Counted from the stretch's first letter, positions 43,428 to 54,675 are shown. The stretch is DNA of 64,000 bases from Neobacillus sp. OS1-2 (GCF_030915505.1 NZ_CP133265.1:2193501-2257500); one strand, 5' to 3'. Notes: generated from the letters alone by a model not told the origin. Translations and numbers: made by a program.

Positions 43428-43458
43428 GGGCATGGAGGAAATCTCCATGTCCTTTTTA
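43428..43458 (+). terminator. terminator after the MFS gene
   Basis: GGGCATGGAG pairs with CTCCATGTCC (one G-U pair), followed by TTTTT. Confidence 0.85.
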
Positions 43459-43562
43459 TCTTTCTTCATATGGGTAAGGATGGATGATTCGGTGACAACA
43501 GGGATAAATTAATTATTGAATGATAGCGAATAACCTGAATTTTGCCTCTTCCCGTCATGTGG

Positions 43563-43591
43563 TTGACACCTACTAGCCACAAATTTATAAT
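43563..43591 (+). promoter_or_regulatory. sigma-A promoter of the nucleoside transporter
   Basis: A consensus -35 TTGACA (43563-43568), 17-bp spacer and -10 TATAAT (43586-43591) lie about 95 bases before the TTG start. The rest of the 43411-43687 gap holds only a terminator and this leader. Confidence 0.85.
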
Positions 43592-43687
43592 CAAAAGGTT
43601 GTTTGAAAACGTTGTCGATTTTTGTCGGAAATTTTATATATTGCTCGCTATACACTGAGGGCTTGTCTGAAAAAGGAGAGAAACTTT

Positions 43688-44869
43688 TTGAAATTTATTT
43701 TGTTTTTGGCCGCATTGGCCGTCATCTTTTTACTTGCTTTTATCGTAAGTAACAATAAAAAAAGAATAAAATTGAAGCCGGTTGCGATTATGCTTGTTTT
43801 GCAGCTAGTATTTGCTTATTTATTGCTTAATACGGAAATAGGCCTTGTGATTATTAGGGGTGTATCTGCGTTGTTTGAGCATCTTCTCAAGTATGCGGCA
43901 GAGGGAATCAACTTTGTCTTTGGCGGAATGGCCATGAAGGGAGCGGCACCTTTCTTCTTAAACGTTCTGATGCCGATTGTCTTTATTTCTGTCTTGATTG
44001 GAATTGCTCAGTACATAAAAGTCCTGCCAGTCATTATCCGTTTCCTTGGCTTGTTTTTAAGTAAGGTGAATGGTCTTGGGAAATTAGAATCCTATAATGC
44101 AGTCGCATCAGCAGTTTTTGGTCAGTCTGAGGTGTTTATTTCGGTGAAAAAACAGCTGCCATTCCTTCCTGAACATCGATTGTATACACTGTGTACCTCT
44201 GCGATGTCAACAGTGTCGGCATCCATTTTAGGGGCTTATATGACCATGATTGATCCGAAATATGTTATTACTGCGCTTGTTTTAAACTTGTTTGGTGGAT
44301 TTATCATTGCCAATATCATTAATCCATATGAAGTAACGGAACAAGAGGATATTATCGAGATTCATGATGCCGAGAAACAAACCTTTTTTGAAATGCTTGG
44401 AGAATATATTTTGGATGGCTTCAAAGTAGCCATTATCGTGGGTGCCATGCTGATTGGGTTTGTTGCATTAATCAGCATGATTAATCATATATTTGCAGCG
44501 ATTTTCGGCATTAGCTTCCAAACCGCTCTTGGGTATGTGTTTGCTCCACTGGCTTTTGTTGTTGGCATACCTTCATCCGAAATAGTCGATGCAGGAACGA
44601 TTATGGCGACCAAATTGTTATCCAATGAATTTGTAGCGATGATCGATTTAGGTAAATTAACGGATTCGTTGTCTGGCAGAACAGTGGGGATCATTTCTGT
44701 TTTCCTAGTATCGTTCGCCAACTTTTCGTCCATTGGGATTATCAGCGGTGCTGTAAAAGGCCTAAGCGAGAAGAAAGGAAATCAAGTGGCGAAGTTTGGC
44801 CTTAAATTGCTATTTGGCGCAACCCTTGTCAGCCTATTAACCGCAGCCATTACGGGTATTATGCTTTAG
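43688..44869 (+). CDS. nupC: nucleoside permease, CNT family (NupC-like)
   Basis: This 393-residue concentrative nucleoside transporter is highly similar to NupC of B. subtilis: GKLESYNAVASAVFGQSEVF, LYTLCTSAMSTVSASILGAY, TALVLNLFGGFIIANIINPY and FLVSFANFSSIGIISGAVKG. It imports pyrimidine nucleosides with protons or sodium. The TTG at 43688 follows AAGGAGAG and matches the NupC N-terminus; the reading from 43622 has no binding site. Paralogues NupG/YutK are close, so the symbol is best read as NupC-type. Confidence 0.88.
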   Translation: MKFILFLAALAVIFLLAFIVSNNKKRIKLKPVAIMLVLQLVFAYLLLNTEIGLVIIRGVSALFEHLLKYAAEGINFVFGGMAMKGAAPFFLNVLMPIVFISVLIGIAQYIKVLPVIIRFLGLFLSKVNGLGKLESYNAVASAVFGQSEVFISVKKQLPFLPEHRLYTLCTSAMSTVSASILGAYMTMIDPKYVITALVLNLFGGFIIANIINPYEVTEQEDIIEIHDAEKQTFFEMLGEYILDGFKVAIIVGAMLIGFVALISMINHIFAAIFGISFQTALGYVFAPLAFVVGIPSSEIVDAGTIMATKLLSNEFVAMIDLGKLTDSLSGRTVGIISVFLVSFANFSSIGIISGAVKGLSEKKGNQVAKFGLKLLFGATLVSLLTAAITGIML

Positions 44870-44918
44870 TTCCTTATTGAATTCTTTTGTGCTAAAATTA
44901 TCATATAATAAAAAATAA

Positions 44919-45058
44919 GCTGGTTTTCTAGGGTTCCGTGGCCATATTGGCCAGTCTGGTCCGAGAGAAAACGCGCACCTGTCATGGTGCGGACACGGAA
45001 GGACAAAAGCCTGGGAGAAATAATCGCGCGTCGATGTATTTCTTTTAGGCTTTTTTTA
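44919..45058 (+). ncRNA. ykkC-class riboswitch (guanidine-I-like) with terminator
   Basis: The aptamer shows the ykkC blocks CTAGGGTTCCG (44928-44938), TCTGGTCCGAGAG (44955-44967), ACGG followed by AGGACAAAAGCCTGGGAGA to about 45018. The ACGG after the second stem is a feature I associate with the guanidine-binding subtype 1 rather than the ppGpp/PRPP subtypes. A terminator (AAAGCCT at 45006-45012, AGGCTTT at 45047-45053, T run) uses the aptamer's last strand, so ligand binding should turn the gene on. Confidence 0.88.
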
Positions 45059-45080
45059 TATTAATAGGAAGGGGTTTGAA

Positions 45081-45401
45081 ATGGACGTTTTACTTGAGAA
45101 TAAGTGGACAATTTTAGTGTGTCTTGAAGTATTGGCTTGGACATCAACTTTTTTCTTGTTATATGCGAGATATGGATTAAAATCGACCTTTTGGTTTAAG
45201 GTGGCGACAGTTCTCTTTGCGGTAACGGGAGTGATCCCACAGGTGTTGATGGGCATTCTTAATTTTATCTCGACCAAAAAGGTGGATCTGTTTACCCTAA
45301 TCATTGTGGTACTGATCATATATGGCTTTACCATTGGGAAAAAGCATGTAAAAAGGTTGGATGCTTGGGCGCAGGAGAAATTTTCAAAGCAGACAACTTG
45401 A
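45081..45401 (+). CDS. riboswitch-controlled small membrane protein, 106 aa
   Basis: This 106-residue protein has three predicted helices (about residues 8-28, 38-60 and 68-88) and a basic, soluble C-terminal tail (KKHVKRLDAWAQEKF). The ATG follows AGGAAGGGG and lies 22 bases after the terminator of a ykkC-class riboswitch. It lacks the four-helix small-multidrug-resistance pattern of the known guanidine exporters YkkCD/SugE. I do not recognise the family. Position implies a role in handling guanidine or the riboswitch's ligand, which is inference. Confidence 0.75.
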   Translation: MDVLLENKWTILVCLEVLAWTSTFFLLYARYGLKSTFWFKVATVLFAVTGVIPQVLMGILNFISTKKVDLFTLIIVVLIIYGFTIGKKHVKRLDAWAQEKFSKQTT

Positions 45402-45417
45402 GAAAGAACTAGTAAAA

Positions 45418-45450
45418 AACCACCGAAAATGAACTTAATCGGTGGTTTTC
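45418..45450. terminator. bidirectional terminator
   Basis: AACCACCGA (45418-45426) pairs with TCGGTGGTT (45439-45447) between convergent genes, with A and T runs outside. On the minus strand it overlaps the last codons of the dedA gene. Confidence 0.85.
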
Positions 45451-46028
45451 TTTGTTTTTTTGACTAAAAAGTAGATGGCCCCCAACACGACAGCAGCAAT
45501 TATGATGGGCAACACATATGGCTGAGCGAATTCCTTCACATGTGACCAGTTGCTGCCTAACACCTTTCCTAAGTAGAGGAAAAGAATCGACCATGGCAAA
45601 ATGGCTGCAACGGTGTAAAGGGTAAATTTACCGACGGGCATCTTTGCAATCCCGGCAGGAATGGAAATGGCATGCCTGACGACGGGGATGAATCGGGCTG
45701 AGAAGATGACTCCTGCACCGTATTTTCTAAACCAAAGTTCTGCCACATCAATATGGTTCTTCTTAATCAAGACATACTTCCCGTATTTCTCCAAAAAGGG
45801 ACGTCCGCCATAATAACCGGCCCAATATAAAAATAATTGGGCAATTGTGCCGCCGATGGTACCGGCAATAATAGCACCTGCAAAATTTAAATGTCCTTGA
45901 GAAATCATATAACCGCCATAGCCTAAAACAATTTCGCTCGGGATAATCTCTATCATTAATCCCAGCGCGATACCAAAGTATCCTAACTGCGATAAAAATT
46001 CTAAAATGGAGTTAAAAAAGTCTGCCAT
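45435..46028 (-). CDS. DedA-family membrane protein
   Basis: This 197-residue membrane protein is of the DedA/VTT family. It shows MIEIIPSEIVLGYGGYMISQ with the conserved glutamate, and the basic motif FSARFIPVVRHAISIPAGIA. DedA proteins include scramblases and carrier-lipid (undecaprenyl-phosphate) translocases. Which applies here is unknown. It is monocistronic, with a terminator overlapping its end. Confidence 0.88.
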   Translation of the reverse strand: MADFFNSILEFLSQLGYFGIALGLMIEIIPSEIVLGYGGYMISQGHLNFAGAIIAGTIGGTIAQLFLYWAGYYGGRPFLEKYGKYVLIKKNHIDVAELWFRKYGAGVIFSARFIPVVRHAISIPAGIAKMPVGKFTLYTVAAILPWSILFLYLGKVLGSNWSHVKEFAQPYVLPIIIAAVVLGAIYFLVKKTKKTTD

Positions 46029-46133
46029 AATTCACCTTCACTTATGTAGTAGTATAACGTTTATAGTGTATCTCAGTTTGTCTGATAATGAAATTAATAT
46101 GGTGAATTTCCTTTATTTATACCTGATCACAGA

Positions 46134-46160
46134 AAGGGCAGCGGGAAACGCTGCCTTTTT
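46134..46160 (-). terminator. terminator after the rodA-like gene
   Basis: GGCAGCG (46137-46143) pairs with CGCTGCC (46149-46155) around GGAAA, with A/T runs on both sides. Confidence 0.85.
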
Positions 46161-46164
46161 CGAA

Positions 46165-47352
46165 TTAAGCCTGTAAGGAATTCTCTGTGGAAAACATGTA
46201 TGTTTTATGGTGATAGCGAAAGCTGTAAATAAGACCCATTCCGAACATATTACCCATAAGCGAGCTCCCGCCGTAGCTGATAAAGGGCAGCGGAATACCT
46301 GTAATCGGAAGTACTTGAATCGTCATCCCGATATTTTGGAATACATGAAAGGTGATCACGCTGATAATGCCTGTACAGACATAGGTATTAAATGGGTCAC
46401 GGGTGTGTAAAGCAGTCTTGATTAAATGATATATAAGCAGAAAAAAGAGACCAACGATGATACTGCCACCGACGAAGCCATACTCTTCCCCAATCACGCT
46501 AAAGATGAAGTCGGTATGAGCTTCCGGGATATAAACCTCACGATGACCAAAGCCCTTCCCGGTAACAAGACCGGAGCCAATGGCACGTAACGACCTTAAC
46601 AAGTGAAAGCTAGAGCTTGTGGCATGACTATAGGGATCAAGCCAGGCATAAATTCGATTAAATTGATAGGTTTGTACGTGCAGGTATTTTTCAAGAAATT
46701 CAGGCTTTATTAAGACAAGATAGAAAATAAGTGCTGCAAATGACGCGCCCGCACCATAGATGGGGATGATGATTTTCCATGAAATTCCCGAGATTAGAAT
46801 AAGTCCGGTTAAAATCGCTAAAATAACGAGACCTGTGCCAAGGTCCGGCTGCAACATAATCAATCCCAGCGGCACTGCTGTAGTAATCCCTAATTTTAAT
46901 AGTAAAAGGAAATCAGTTTTCAGTGATTTTTCCAGATGGTTTTCCTTATGGGTTGTGATGACACGACTTAGCGCCAAAATCAAAAAGGTTTTCACAAATT
47001 CCGACGGCTGGATTTGCCCGATGCCCCTAATGACAAACCAGCTTTTTGCTCCATTTCTTATTGGAGCAATGGATTCTGGTGCAAGGTAAACGGTAAGAAG
47101 CAAAAGCAACCCGAAGCCATATAAATACCAGGAAAGCCGCTTATATTGATAGCTGTCGATAAAGATGGAAACGGAGATAATAGCGGCCCCGATCACATAC
47201 CAAAAAATTTGCATGAGTAAGAAATTTTTTGCTCCATATTGCTCTGAAGCTTGTGCACTATAAATAGCTGCACAGCTGATTAAAAAAAAGAGGAATAATA
47301 ATAAGGTTAACGTCCAATCAAAACGGTCAGCCTTTTTCTTGTATTGATCCAT
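46165..47352 (-). CDS. rodA: FtsW/RodA/SpoVE-family glycosyltransferase (RodA-like)
   Basis: This 395-residue SEDS peptidoglycan polymerase has ten helices. QPSEFVKTFLILALSR, LIMLQPDLGTGLVILAIL with the catalytic Asp of the Q-P-D motif, EAHTDFIFSVIGEEYGFVGG, and GIPLPFISYGGSSLMGNMFG are all family signatures. Length and the missing long N-terminal extension favour RodA (lateral wall) over FtsW; SpoVE cannot be excluded. The start follows a GGGTGTAG-type site. It acts with a class B penicillin-binding protein that is not in the window. Confidence 0.85.
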   Translation of the reverse strand: MDQYKKKADRFDWTLTLLLFLFFLISCAAIYSAQASEQYGAKNFLLMQIFWYVIGAAIISVSIFIDSYQYKRLSWYLYGFGLLLLLTVYLAPESIAPIRNGAKSWFVIRGIGQIQPSEFVKTFLILALSRVITTHKENHLEKSLKTDFLLLLKLGITTAVPLGLIMLQPDLGTGLVILAILTGLILISGISWKIIIPIYGAGASFAALIFYLVLIKPEFLEKYLHVQTYQFNRIYAWLDPYSHATSSSFHLLRSLRAIGSGLVTGKGFGHREVYIPEAHTDFIFSVIGEEYGFVGGSIIVGLFFLLIYHLIKTALHTRDPFNTYVCTGIISVITFHVFQNIGMTIQVLPITGIPLPFISYGGSSLMGNMFGMGLIYSFRYHHKTYMFSTENSLQA

Positions 47353-47496
47353 CTGCTACACCCATTTTTCCAATAGTAATCTATTTTTTTGCTGTAAGGG
47401 GTTACCAACAATACCTATTTAGGGAAAATATGACATCGTTACCTATTATAACGATTCAACGGGCGAAAGGTTTCAATTTGTTTTCTCAATAGGAAT

Positions 47497-48855
47497 CTAC
47501 ATAAGATAGTTTATAAACATTGTGGCGATGCCAAAGTAGGTGAGTAATGAAAAAATATCGTTTAAGGTGGTAATTAACGGCCCGGATGCTACTGCGGGAT
47601 CAATTTTCAGTCGGTAAAGGATCAGGGGAATAATCGTTCCTGCCAGTGTACCGATGATGAGAGTGAAAAATAAGGAGCAGCCGACAACAGCGCCTAAAAT
47701 TAAATTCCCCTGCCAGATATAAGCGATAATGGCGATAAGAATGGCACAGGTAAGGCCAATGGTGATGCCCACGCCAAGTTCCCTTGTAATTAAGCGGGTA
47801 ACTGCTCGTTTATTAATATCATGGGAGATCAGCCCCCTGACAACGACGGCGAGTGACTGTGTCCCGGTGTTTCCTGTCATCCCAGCAATCATTGGCATAA
47901 AAAAGGCTAAAGCGACAACTTGTTGGAGGGTATCTTCAAAGCTGCTGATAATTCTTCCAGAAATTACCCCAATAAATAAAAGTAAAATCAACCAGGGAAG
48001 ACGTCTTGCTGCCGCAACCAATGTTTTGGTTTCAAAGTCGATCGATTTCCCAGAAGCTGATAACTTTTCAATATCTTCATTTGCTTCCTTAATGACAATA
48101 TCGATAATGTCATCAACCGTTACAATCCCAACAAGGATATTGTCCTCGTCGACAACCGGGATGGCTAAAAAGTCGTAACGTTCCGCTATTCGTGCGACAA
48201 CCTCTTGGTCAGTTGTTACGGAAACAGAAATGACCCGTTCGTACATGATTGTGCGGATTTTCTCCTCTGGTTCAGCTAATAGTAAATCTCGGTAGGAGAC
48301 AACCCCGACAAGCTGCCGGGCTTCATCAATTACATACAAATAGTTAATCGATTCAGCAAACTCAGCAAATATTTTAAACTTATCGACGGCTTCTCTGACA
48401 GAAAAATAATCACGAATCCAAACAAAGCGGTTGGTCATCATTCTTCCTGCTGTTTCTGAGGGGTAATTCATGATGTCTTTGACCGCATTGGACTCCTCTT
48501 GTTTCATGCCAGAAAGGAGGGACTCCTTTTTCTCCGGAGACAATTCATTTAATAGCAGGGCCAAATCATCATTATCCATTAAATCCAGTACCTTACTGGA
48601 TTTTTCGATACCGAGAATATTTAATAACCCGAGCTGATCTGGCTTTTGAAGCTCCTCCATTAAATCAGCGAGGACGTCAAATTTTAAAAATAATAGGAAT
48701 CTTCCTTTATGCTTTTCAGGTAATTCTTGATATATTTTTGCGACATCATAGGGTTGGAGTTCCTCTAGAATCGCTTCAAACTCCGTCTTTTTGTTTTCCT
48801 TCAAGGCTTTAATAATATATAACGTTATTTCATTGGGAGTCATATCTTTAATCAT
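47497..48855 (-). CDS. mgtE: magnesium transporter MgtE
   Basis: This 452-residue Mg2+ channel has an N-terminal helical domain (residues 1-120, with EELQPYDVAKIYQELPEKHK), two CBS domains (about 130-250, with SYRDLLLAEPEEKIRTIMY and VTVDDIIDIVIKEA) and five C-terminal helices. The pore motif FFMPMIAGMTGNTGTQSLAV is intact. The ATG at 48855 follows AAAGGAGTG by 11 bases; an earlier in-frame GTG/ATG lacks a site. I see no M-box riboswitch upstream. Confidence 0.9.
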   Translation of the reverse strand: MIKDMTPNEITLYIIKALKENKKTEFEAILEELQPYDVAKIYQELPEKHKGRFLLFLKFDVLADLMEELQKPDQLGLLNILGIEKSSKVLDLMDNDDLALLLNELSPEKKESLLSGMKQEESNAVKDIMNYPSETAGRMMTNRFVWIRDYFSVREAVDKFKIFAEFAESINYLYVIDEARQLVGVVSYRDLLLAEPEEKIRTIMYERVISVSVTTDQEVVARIAERYDFLAIPVVDEDNILVGIVTVDDIIDIVIKEANEDIEKLSASGKSIDFETKTLVAAARRLPWLILLLFIGVISGRIISSFEDTLQQVVALAFFMPMIAGMTGNTGTQSLAVVVRGLISHDINKRAVTRLITRELGVGITIGLTCAILIAIIAYIWQGNLILGAVVGCSLFFTLIIGTLAGTIIPLILYRLKIDPAVASGPLITTLNDIFSLLTYFGIATMFINYLM

Positions 48856-49099
48856 GCACTTTTGTACACTCCTTTCAGGTGCGGGGGTGATGACAAAAAA
48901 ATGGTAAGACAACAAATTTAGTCAAAGGATTTAGTCATAGTATGTGTAACACAGAATCATTTTTTGTAAACGAAATGAAATATGCTATTTGACCTATTAT
49001 TTGATAAAATAAGGAAGTATTTACAAAAGGTATTTGGAAGTTTCATGGAAATTGACCCGTGAAATTTATGTATATGTTGTTGAACGGAGGAGTTTGACT

Positions 49100-49876
49100 T
49101 TGAAAAAGCATCATCAAGACATACAGGATCTCATCTACATTCATTTAAATCAAACAGATCAGTATGTACTATCCTATGGTATTGAATTTGCCGAATTTAC
49201 TGCTGCTTTTTCTGGTTCATTAAATCATCTACTCTTACTTAAGCACGGTTTTGATGATGCTGACTTTAATATGCACACACTACTTGACTATTGTCCAGAA
49301 GAGCGAATTAACAAGTTAGCTGCAGAAGATGTCTATAGTTACGGAAACTTCTGCTGGATTGATTTTATGGAAGATGATGTCCTAAATGAACTTACAGGTC
49401 AGGAATTAGCTGAATTACTCTATTTAGGTCATCAAAAGCAGCATTTAAAATTACCTTTTTACAATAAACTGGGTAACCGCTTTGTTTATTTAGCCCATGA
49501 TGATGGCTGGTATAATAAAACCTATTACCGCAGCTTTAAGGACTTTTTTCATTTACTTAGTGAAGTGCTTGCCGGCAAACTAGGGGAAATGAAGCTGGAA
49601 AAATCAATCCTGGGGATTCGGAAGAAACGTGACTATCCGCAGGTGAACAAAGAAATTCTCCTTTCGTTAACCCCTTTCATAAAGGAAGGGATTTGTATCT
49701 CATTACGAGACGTAGACCATCAGCGCGGCCGCATTGAAATTCCGATCTGGGTGATAGGTGATTTTGCGAATATGGATGATATGGTGGAGGAATATGAACT
49801 AATTTCCACTAAACCCTACCATGCGAAGATTATCTTTGATAAAAAAACAAAAGAGTGGAAACTTAATGTCATCTAA
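49100..49876 (+). CDS. conserved hypothetical protein, 258 aa
   Basis: The TTG at 49100 follows GGAGGAG at 8 bases. The 258-residue product starts MKKHHQDIQDLIYIHLNQTD and looks like a soluble cytosolic protein. It has no signal, membrane helix or catalytic motif that I can identify. Similar Bacillus proteins have sometimes been named oxalate:formate antiporter, which the lack of membrane helices contradicts. It is followed by a terminator and lies between mgtE (divergent) and ddl. Confidence 0.75.
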   Translation: MKKHHQDIQDLIYIHLNQTDQYVLSYGIEFAEFTAAFSGSLNHLLLLKHGFDDADFNMHTLLDYCPEERINKLAAEDVYSYGNFCWIDFMEDDVLNELTGQELAELLYLGHQKQHLKLPFYNKLGNRFVYLAHDDGWYNKTYYRSFKDFFHLLSEVLAGKLGEMKLEKSILGIRKKRDYPQVNKEILLSLTPFIKEGICISLRDVDHQRGRIEIPIWVIGDFANMDDMVEEYELISTKPYHAKIIFDKKTKEWKLNVI

Positions 49877-49877
49877 G

Positions 49878-49905
49878 ATCTCTCCGATTTGGGGAGATTT
49901 TCTTT
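49878..49905 (+). terminator. terminator
   Basis: ATCTCTCC pairs with GGGGAGAT around GATTT, followed by TTTCTTT. Confidence 0.8.
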
Positions 49906-50047
49906 ATGGTATTGGTTTGAAGCAAGCAGTATGTATCATAAAATAAAGAAGAGAAAAAACTTTAATAAAACTCGTCTGCCACATTTCCTTTCTTATTTAA
50001 TAAAATGATAAAATATAACCGTGACAGAGAATATGGAGGTTTATGTT

Positions 50048-51127
50048 ATGAAAACAAAACTAGGTTTGTTATATGGGGGAAAATCCGCTGAGCATCAGGT
50101 GTCTTTACAGACAGCACGATCTGTTATTAATGCATTAGACCTTGAAAAGTTTGAAATTCATCCTATTTACATAAATGTTGAAGGCGCGTGGATTAAAGGA
50201 CCACAGTTAAGCGGGCCGGTAGAAGAGGTTAAGGCACTTGAATTTTCACAGGGACATTCCCTATCACCACTATCACTGGCACCGTCATTTCAACAAGATG
50301 CGCAGCAGGAAGCAGCACCGCTTGATGTCATCTTTCCATTGTTACATGGACCGAATGGCGAAGACGGGACTGTACAGGGATTATTGGAATTACTAAACCT
50401 TCCCTATGTAGGAAACGGTGTTCTCGCATCAGCTGCTGGAATGGATAAAGTGATGATGAAGAATGTCTTTGCACAGGCCGGTTTGGCACAAGTAAACTAT
50501 GTTGCTTTTATAAAAAGCGAATGGACAAAGGCAAAAGAGGAGTCCTATGCCAAGGTAGAAGCAGAACTCGGATATCCGTGTTTTGTGAAACCGGCGAATC
50601 TCGGATCGAGTGTCGGAATCAGTAAATGTACGAATCGCACAGAATTAGAAGCGGCATTTGTAGAGGCTTTCCAATTTGACCGTAAAGTGATCATTGAAGA
50701 GGGTGTCACAGCACGAGAAATTGAAATTGCTGTCCTTGGAAACGATGATCCGCAATGTTCTGTAGCCGGTGAGATTGTTCCGAAAAAAGATTTCTATGAT
50801 TACAAAGCGAAATATGAAGACGGGGATACAGCGCTGATTATTCCGGCTGACGTAACGGAAGAGGAATACGAGCAATTGAGGGAAATGGCGATTCGATCCT
50901 TTAAAGCATTGGATTGTTCCGGGCTTGTTCGGGCTGATTTCTTCTTAACGAAAGATGGTAAAGCGTTGATTAACGAAGTCAATACAATGCCTGGCTTTAC
51001 GCCATTTAGCATGTTTCCGCTCCTATGGAAACATACTGGTGTAGAGTATCCGCAATTAATTGAGCGGCTAGTGGATCTTGCGAAAGAAAGACATGCGGAG
51101 AAACAAAACATTAAATATACTTTTTAA
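50048..51127 (+). CDS. ddl: D-alanine--D-alanine ligase
   Basis: This 359-residue ATP-grasp ligase makes the D-Ala-D-Ala dipeptide for peptidoglycan. It has [20 protein letters not shown], the ATP-binding [17 protein letters not shown], and the catalytic end [20 protein letters not shown]. The ATG at 50048 follows GGAGGT; the upstream TTG or ATG readings are less well placed. It precedes murF, which uses its product, as in B. subtilis. Confidence 0.95.
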   Translation: MKTKLGLLYGGKSAEHQVSLQTARSVINALDLEKFEIHPIYINVEGAWIKGPQLSGPVEEVKALEFSQGHSLSPLSLAPSFQQDAQQEAAPLDVIFPLLHGPNGEDGTVQGLLELLNLPYVGNGVLASAAGMDKVMMKNVFAQAGLAQVNYVAFIKSEWTKAKEESYAKVEAELGYPCFVKPANLGSSVGISKCTNRTELEAAFVEAFQFDRKVIIEEGVTAREIEIAVLGNDDPQCSVAGEIVPKKDFYDYKAKYEDGDTALIIPADVTEEEYEQLREMAIRSFKALDCSGLVRADFFLTKDGKALINEVNTMPGFTPFSMFPLLWKHTGVEYPQLIERLVDLAKERHAEKQNIKYTF

Positions 51128-51209
51128 CTGACGAGAGGGAGACAAAGGTGACACGGCTAAAATGCCGTGTCCATTTGTAGTTTCAGAAAAGAATAGAGGA
51201 GGGTACTAT

Positions 51210-52589
51210 TTGATTAAGCGATCTTTGAAACAGATTTCAGAAATGGTTTCTGCTGCTAATGACATCCCCCAGTTTGCTGATGTAATGATTGAGGGGGTAA
51301 CGATTGATTCCCGAAAAATAAAGGCAGGCAATTTATTTATTCCCTTTAAGGGAGAGCGTGCAGACGGGCATAAGTATGTAGAGGAGTCGATTCGAAACGG
51401 GGCAGCGGCAGCCCTGTGGCAAAAGGATGTGCCAAACCCGCCGGCAGATTTACCGATTATCATTGTCGATGACTGCCTTATTGCCTTACAGGAATTAGCG
51501 CGCAAATATCGCCAGGAATTACCTATTAAAGTTGTTGGAATTACGGGAAGTAATGGAAAGACGACTACTAAGGATATGACTGCCGGGCTATTATCGATCC
51601 AGTATAAAGTCCAAAAGACGGAGGGAAATTTCAATAACCACATCGGCATGCCTTTAACCGTTTTAGGCCTAAAGGAAGACACTGATATCGCTGTCCTTGA
51701 GATGGGGATGAGCGGCCGGGGAGAAATTGAGTTCTTGACAAAACTTGCCTGTCCTGATGCTGTTATTATTACCAATATTGGGGAGTCACATCTTCTTGAC
51801 CTTGGTTCGAGAGAAGGAATTGCGGAAGCAAAGCTAGAGATTCTTCAAGGCCTTCGTGATGGCGGACTAGCTGTCCTCCATGGCGATGAACCGCTTCTGA
51901 TGGAACGAATCCACCGCTATAAAGGGAATGTAACTGTTCAGACCTTTGGCAGAAACGAATCCAATGATCTATATCCAACAGAAATTACCCAAATAGAGCA
52001 AGGAAATTCCTTTAAAATAAATGCCGTTTCGGACGTAGTTTTCGACCTTCCTGTTCTCGGCACACATAATATATTAAACGCGCTGGCATCGATGTTAATT
52101 GCCAATCATTTTTCCATTCCCTTTGAAAAAATGAATGCGGGCTTGGCCAGTATTAAGCTGACTAATATGCGGATGGAGCTGGTAGAAGGGCAGAATGGGG
52201 AAAAGATTATTAACGATGCCTATAATGCCAGTCCAACCTCGATGATGGCTGCAATCGAATTGGTGTCAAATCTCCAAGGGTATGAGCGGAAAATCCTAGT
52301 CCTTGGTGATATGTTAGAGCTTGGACCACAGGAGGAGCAATATCATCTGCAAATTGGATCAGGGTTACAAGCCGATAAGATTGATTATCTCTTTACTTTC
52401 GGTGTGCTTGGCAGGGAGATTGCCAGGGGTGCAAGACAGACCTTGGGGGAACAAAACGTATTTGCTTTTACTGATAAGACGGAACTTATTCAGAAGTTAA
52501 AAACGTTCGTGGATACTAATACACTAATCCTTGTGAAGGCCTCCCGCGGAATGAGGCTAGAGGAAGTCGTTTCGTCTTTACAAAAGTAG
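51210..52589 (+). CDS. murF: UDP-MurNAc-tripeptide D-alanyl-D-alanine ligase
   Basis: This 459-residue Mur ligase adds D-Ala-D-Ala to the UDP-MurNAc-tripeptide. The ATP-binding loop GITGSNGKTTTKDM, the central domain LEMGMSGRGEIEFLTKLACP, NNHIGMPLTVLGL, and DAYNASPTSMMAAIE are clear. The TTG at 51210 follows GAGGAGGG. It lies 82 bases after ddl, so the two probably form one operon supplying the terminal dipeptide. Confidence 0.95.
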   Translation: MIKRSLKQISEMVSAANDIPQFADVMIEGVTIDSRKIKAGNLFIPFKGERADGHKYVEESIRNGAAAALWQKDVPNPPADLPIIIVDDCLIALQELARKYRQELPIKVVGITGSNGKTTTKDMTAGLLSIQYKVQKTEGNFNNHIGMPLTVLGLKEDTDIAVLEMGMSGRGEIEFLTKLACPDAVIITNIGESHLLDLGSREGIAEAKLEILQGLRDGGLAVLHGDEPLLMERIHRYKGNVTVQTFGRNESNDLYPTEITQIEQGNSFKINAVSDVVFDLPVLGTHNILNALASMLIANHFSIPFEKMNAGLASIKLTNMRMELVEGQNGEKIINDAYNASPTSMMAAIELVSNLQGYERKILVLGDMLELGPQEEQYHLQIGSGLQADKIDYLFTFGVLGREIARGARQTLGEQNVFAFTDKTELIQKLKTFVDTNTLILVKASRGMRLEEVVSSLQK

Positions 52590-53136
52590 AGGATGAAATG
52601 ATTTTTAAATTTCTTCAAGGGAATGAATGATTTCACTGTTTTAAAAGAAAACTAACAGAAACCCCTTCGGAGGGATTTGAAACCGCATATTTGCCACTGT
52701 GAGGAACAGACTGCCCTATTTCTCAAGTAACAGACTTCTGCTAAAGCGGTAAGCCAATTTACTGTCTTTATTGCAAAGGACTAATAAAAGTGGTATGATA
52801 GTCATCAACGTGTCTAAAGGACGATTTAAAAGGGCATACTCCTTTGGAGAATGTTCTTTTTATTTTGAATAGGGCGGAGCGCCGCCAAAATGAGTTATTA
52901 ATTGTAATTTCCGAATTTCCTTTCGTAATATGGATAATTCTAAGCTCTGCTCACACCGCCTTTATAAGTTGGTGTATCACTCATAACCAGGTTCCTTTCC
53001 ATGATGGGATTTGGAATCATCACCATGTTCGATTTTAGGGTGAAATATAGTACACCTATTACTGCACTTGATGCGTATGAATATAAGCACGTAGGTAGGC
53101 AAACCATTTTCAAAAAGATGAAGGAGAATGAAAACA
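52590..53136 (+). other. 547-base gap with the promoter and long 5' leader of cshA
   Basis: No gene is supported here. A promoter with -35 TTGCAA (52771-52776), 17-bp spacer and -10 TATGAT (52794-52799) would give a leader of about 330 bases before cshA. The leader has a GC-rich block (GGGCGGAGCGCCGCC near 52868) and a 64-codon TTG frame (52844-53038) without a binding site. Long leaders are common for cold-induced helicase genes. Confidence 0.5.
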
Positions 53137-54631
<1,495 letters not shown>

Positions 54632-54636
54632 AATGA

Positions 54637-54666
54637 TGAGCATGGATAATCTCCGTGCTCTTTTTT
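54637..54666 (+). terminator. terminator after cshA
   Basis: GAGCATGGA pairs with TCCGTGCTC around TAATC, followed by seven T. Confidence 0.9.
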
Positions 54667-54675
54667 GTGTTAAAC

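Noticed and set aside
43415..43428. GCGTTAACGTTAA after the MFS gene, similar to the MerR operator at 4158
   Set aside because: It is at a gene end next to a terminator, lacks the second half of the palindrome, and has no promoter elements.
48856..49033. M-box riboswitch before mgtE
   Set aside because: The gap is too short and shows none of the conserved M-box blocks.
52844..53038. 64-codon TTG frame in the cshA leader
   Set aside because: No ribosome binding site and no family resemblance; treated as leader RNA.
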